Source: Pseudomonadota bacterium (lineage in GTDB: Bacteria; Pseudomonadota; Gammaproteobacteria; Burkholderiales; Burkholderiaceae). From it: 7,183 nt of DNA. Of the stretch, positions 6,229 through 7,183 are shown in pieces (the first letter of the stretch is position 1; every line of letters begins with the position of its first letter). The notes below the pieces were generated by a model. It was not told the DNA's origin. It searched no databases and saw nothing but the letters and a program-made list of their open reading frames with translations. The stretch is from NCBI GenBank assembly GCA_023441105.1, contig JAEZQX010000380.1, positions 1 to 7,183 on the forward strand, written 5' to 3'. The position numbers were made by a program, and so were the translations under genes.

Positions 6229-7183
6229 CGGCGTCCGAGAAGCCGAGCGTCACCTCGAGTGCCGGCGCGACGGTCTCCTGCATGAAGCGCTTCACCGCGT
6301 CGAGCGCAGCCACCGCCCGCTGCATGTCGGCCAGCGGCGGAAGCTGCGCGCTGACCGGCGGCAGCGTGGCCAACTCCTGGCCGGACGACGCCGGCGCAGG
6401 ACCCGCCTTGGTCAGCGACTCCATCGCCTGGTCCGCTGCCATCACCGCCTGCGCCCAGGCGTCGGCATCGTTGTTGCGGCCGCGGCCGCGCAGCATCGCC
6501 TCGAGGCTGACGACCGCCGGCGGCACGGCCGGCTGCGGCCCGAAGCCGTCGGTCGGCGCCGGACCGATGGCGACGCTGCGCAAGGTCTCCCAGCGTGCCT
6601 GCCATGCCTCGCGATGGCTGGCGCTCGGCGGCCGCGGCCAGATGTCGTCATGCGGGTCGAGCCCCGATGAACCGGAAGAACCGGAGGAACCATGCGATCC
6701 AGCCGAGCCGGGTGATCCGGATGAGCCCGCCTTGCTGGCCACCATCGCGAGCGGCTTGCCAAGGTCGCGCCAGCGCAGCGCCTCCAGCCCGGCCAGCCAC
6801 TGATTGACGCCCTCGGCCGCCCGCCCCGCCGCAGCCTCGCTGTCCTCGCGCCAGTCGCGCTCGGCATCGGCAGCGTGCGCCTGCGCGAGTTCCGCGGCTT
6901 CGCGCTGCACCGCCTGCGCCAGTCCGAGGGCATAACGGCAGGCGGGCGCGGTGCGCGGGGCCTCCGGATCCCACAGCAGCCATTCCAATGCCGGGAGACC
7001 CTTGGCGGGCGTACCCACCCGCTCCAGCGCCTTGGCGTCGGGCGGCTCCTTGCCGCGACCGTGGCTGCCGACGGCGCGCTTGATCAGCGCCGGTCGCGCC
7101 GGGCGGAAATCGATCGCGCGCGCGCTGCGGCGCTCGATGGTGGCGCCCACCGATAGCGCCTGCAGGCGCTCCCAGGCGTCGGC
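6218..7183 (-). CDS. Imelysin family (Peptidase_M75-like) protein, partial
   Basis: The C-terminal 321 residues of an imelysin-like envelope protein. The frame is open to the right edge, so the N-terminus, expected to hold a signal peptide, is missing. Family marks are SVGATIERRSARAIDFRP just inside the edge, then GTPAKGLPALEWLLW and CRYALGLAQAV. The protein is otherwise helical, as expected for this family's two four-helix bundles, and ends in the conserved-looking VAPALEVTLGFSDADGD. The position of the imelysin GxHxxE motif reads GLPALE (62-67 of this fragment), with Pro for His. A Gly-Ser-X tandem repeat interrupts the middle (153-173). The GTG at 7150 is an internal Val, not a start. Imelysins are linked to iron-regulated envelope functions, and peptidase activity is not established. 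The gene overlaps the DUF1513 gene by 11 bp and is probably in its operon. Confidence 0.86.
   Translation of the reverse strand, partial: ADAWERLQALSVGATIERRSARAIDFRPARPALIKRAVGSHGRGKEPPDAKALERVGTPAKGLPALEWLLWDPEAPRTAPACRYALGLAQAVQREAAELAQAHAADAERDWREDSEAAAGRAAEGVNQWLAGLEALRWRDLGKPLAMVASKAGSSGSPGSAGSHGSSGSSGSSGLDPHDDIWPRPPSASHREAWQARWETLRSVAIGPAPTDGFGPQPAVPPAVVSLEAMLRGRGRNNDADAWAQAVMAADQAMESLTKAGPAPASSGQELATLPPVSAQLPPLADMQRAVAALDAVKRFMQETVAPALEVTLGFSDADGD
6665..6727 (-). repeat. Seven tandem Gly-Ser-X codon triplets in the imelysin gene
   Basis: On the minus strand the 63 bases encode GSS, GSP, GSA, GSH, GSS, GSS, GSS: seven in-frame 9-base units. Nucleotides differ between units (TCA, TCC, TCG and TCT for Ser; GGC, GGA and GGT for Gly), so it is degenerate rather than a fresh expansion. 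The three units nearest the 3' end of the gene are the most alike. It is expected to be a flexible, solvent-exposed linker between helical parts. Confidence 0.85.

Noticed and set aside
6056..6803. Long plus-strand frames over the DUF1513 and imelysin genes, including a Glu-Pro-rich repeat
   Set aside because: They are antisense shadows. The Pro-Glu repeat is just the complement of the Gly-Ser-X tract.

Overview
This is a very GC-rich bacterial window. Its gene families and protein style point to a betaproteobacterium (Rhodocyclales or Burkholderiales). That placement is an inference from a DUF2917 gene beside a GcvA-like LysR gene, a Tat-exported PhoX phosphatase, and an EstB-type carboxylesterase. 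There are seven protein genes, one cut by the right edge. I see no RNA genes, mobile elements or CRISPR. No gene-free stretch exceeds about 175 bases.

Layout: (1) 85-753 (+), a cytoplasmic alpha/beta-hydrolase of the phospholipase/carboxylesterase family. (2) 796-2835 (-), a PhoX-family alkaline phosphatase (DUF839) with a clear Tat signal, convergent with the esterase. (3) 2949-3866 (-), a GcvA-like LysR regulator just upstream of phoX on the same strand. The 113-bp gap between them holds a candidate Pho box and two tight inverted repeats. (4) 4039-4365 and 4415-5101 (+), a DUF2917 protein and a GNAT acetyltransferase. Both have strong Shine-Dalgarno sequences; they are transcribed divergently from lysR across a 172-bp region. 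(5) 5056-6228 and 6218-7183 (-), a Tat-exported DUF1513 beta-propeller protein and the 3' part of an imelysin-family gene. Their ends overlap by 11 bp, so they are probably one operon read leftwards from beyond the window.

Two functional themes appear. One is extracytoplasmic phosphate scavenging (phoX), perhaps under PhoB control. The other is an envelope module of the imelysin/DUF1513 type, which in other proteobacteria often includes a di-haem oxidoreductase and a second imelysin and is linked to iron regulation. Those partners would lie beyond the right edge. The LysR/DUF2917/GNAT block between them has no evident substrate. I found no clearly new multi-gene system. The best leads are the phoX leader region, a Gly-Ser-X tandem repeat inside the imelysin, a duplicated start region in the DUF2917 gene, and a convergent coding overlap.
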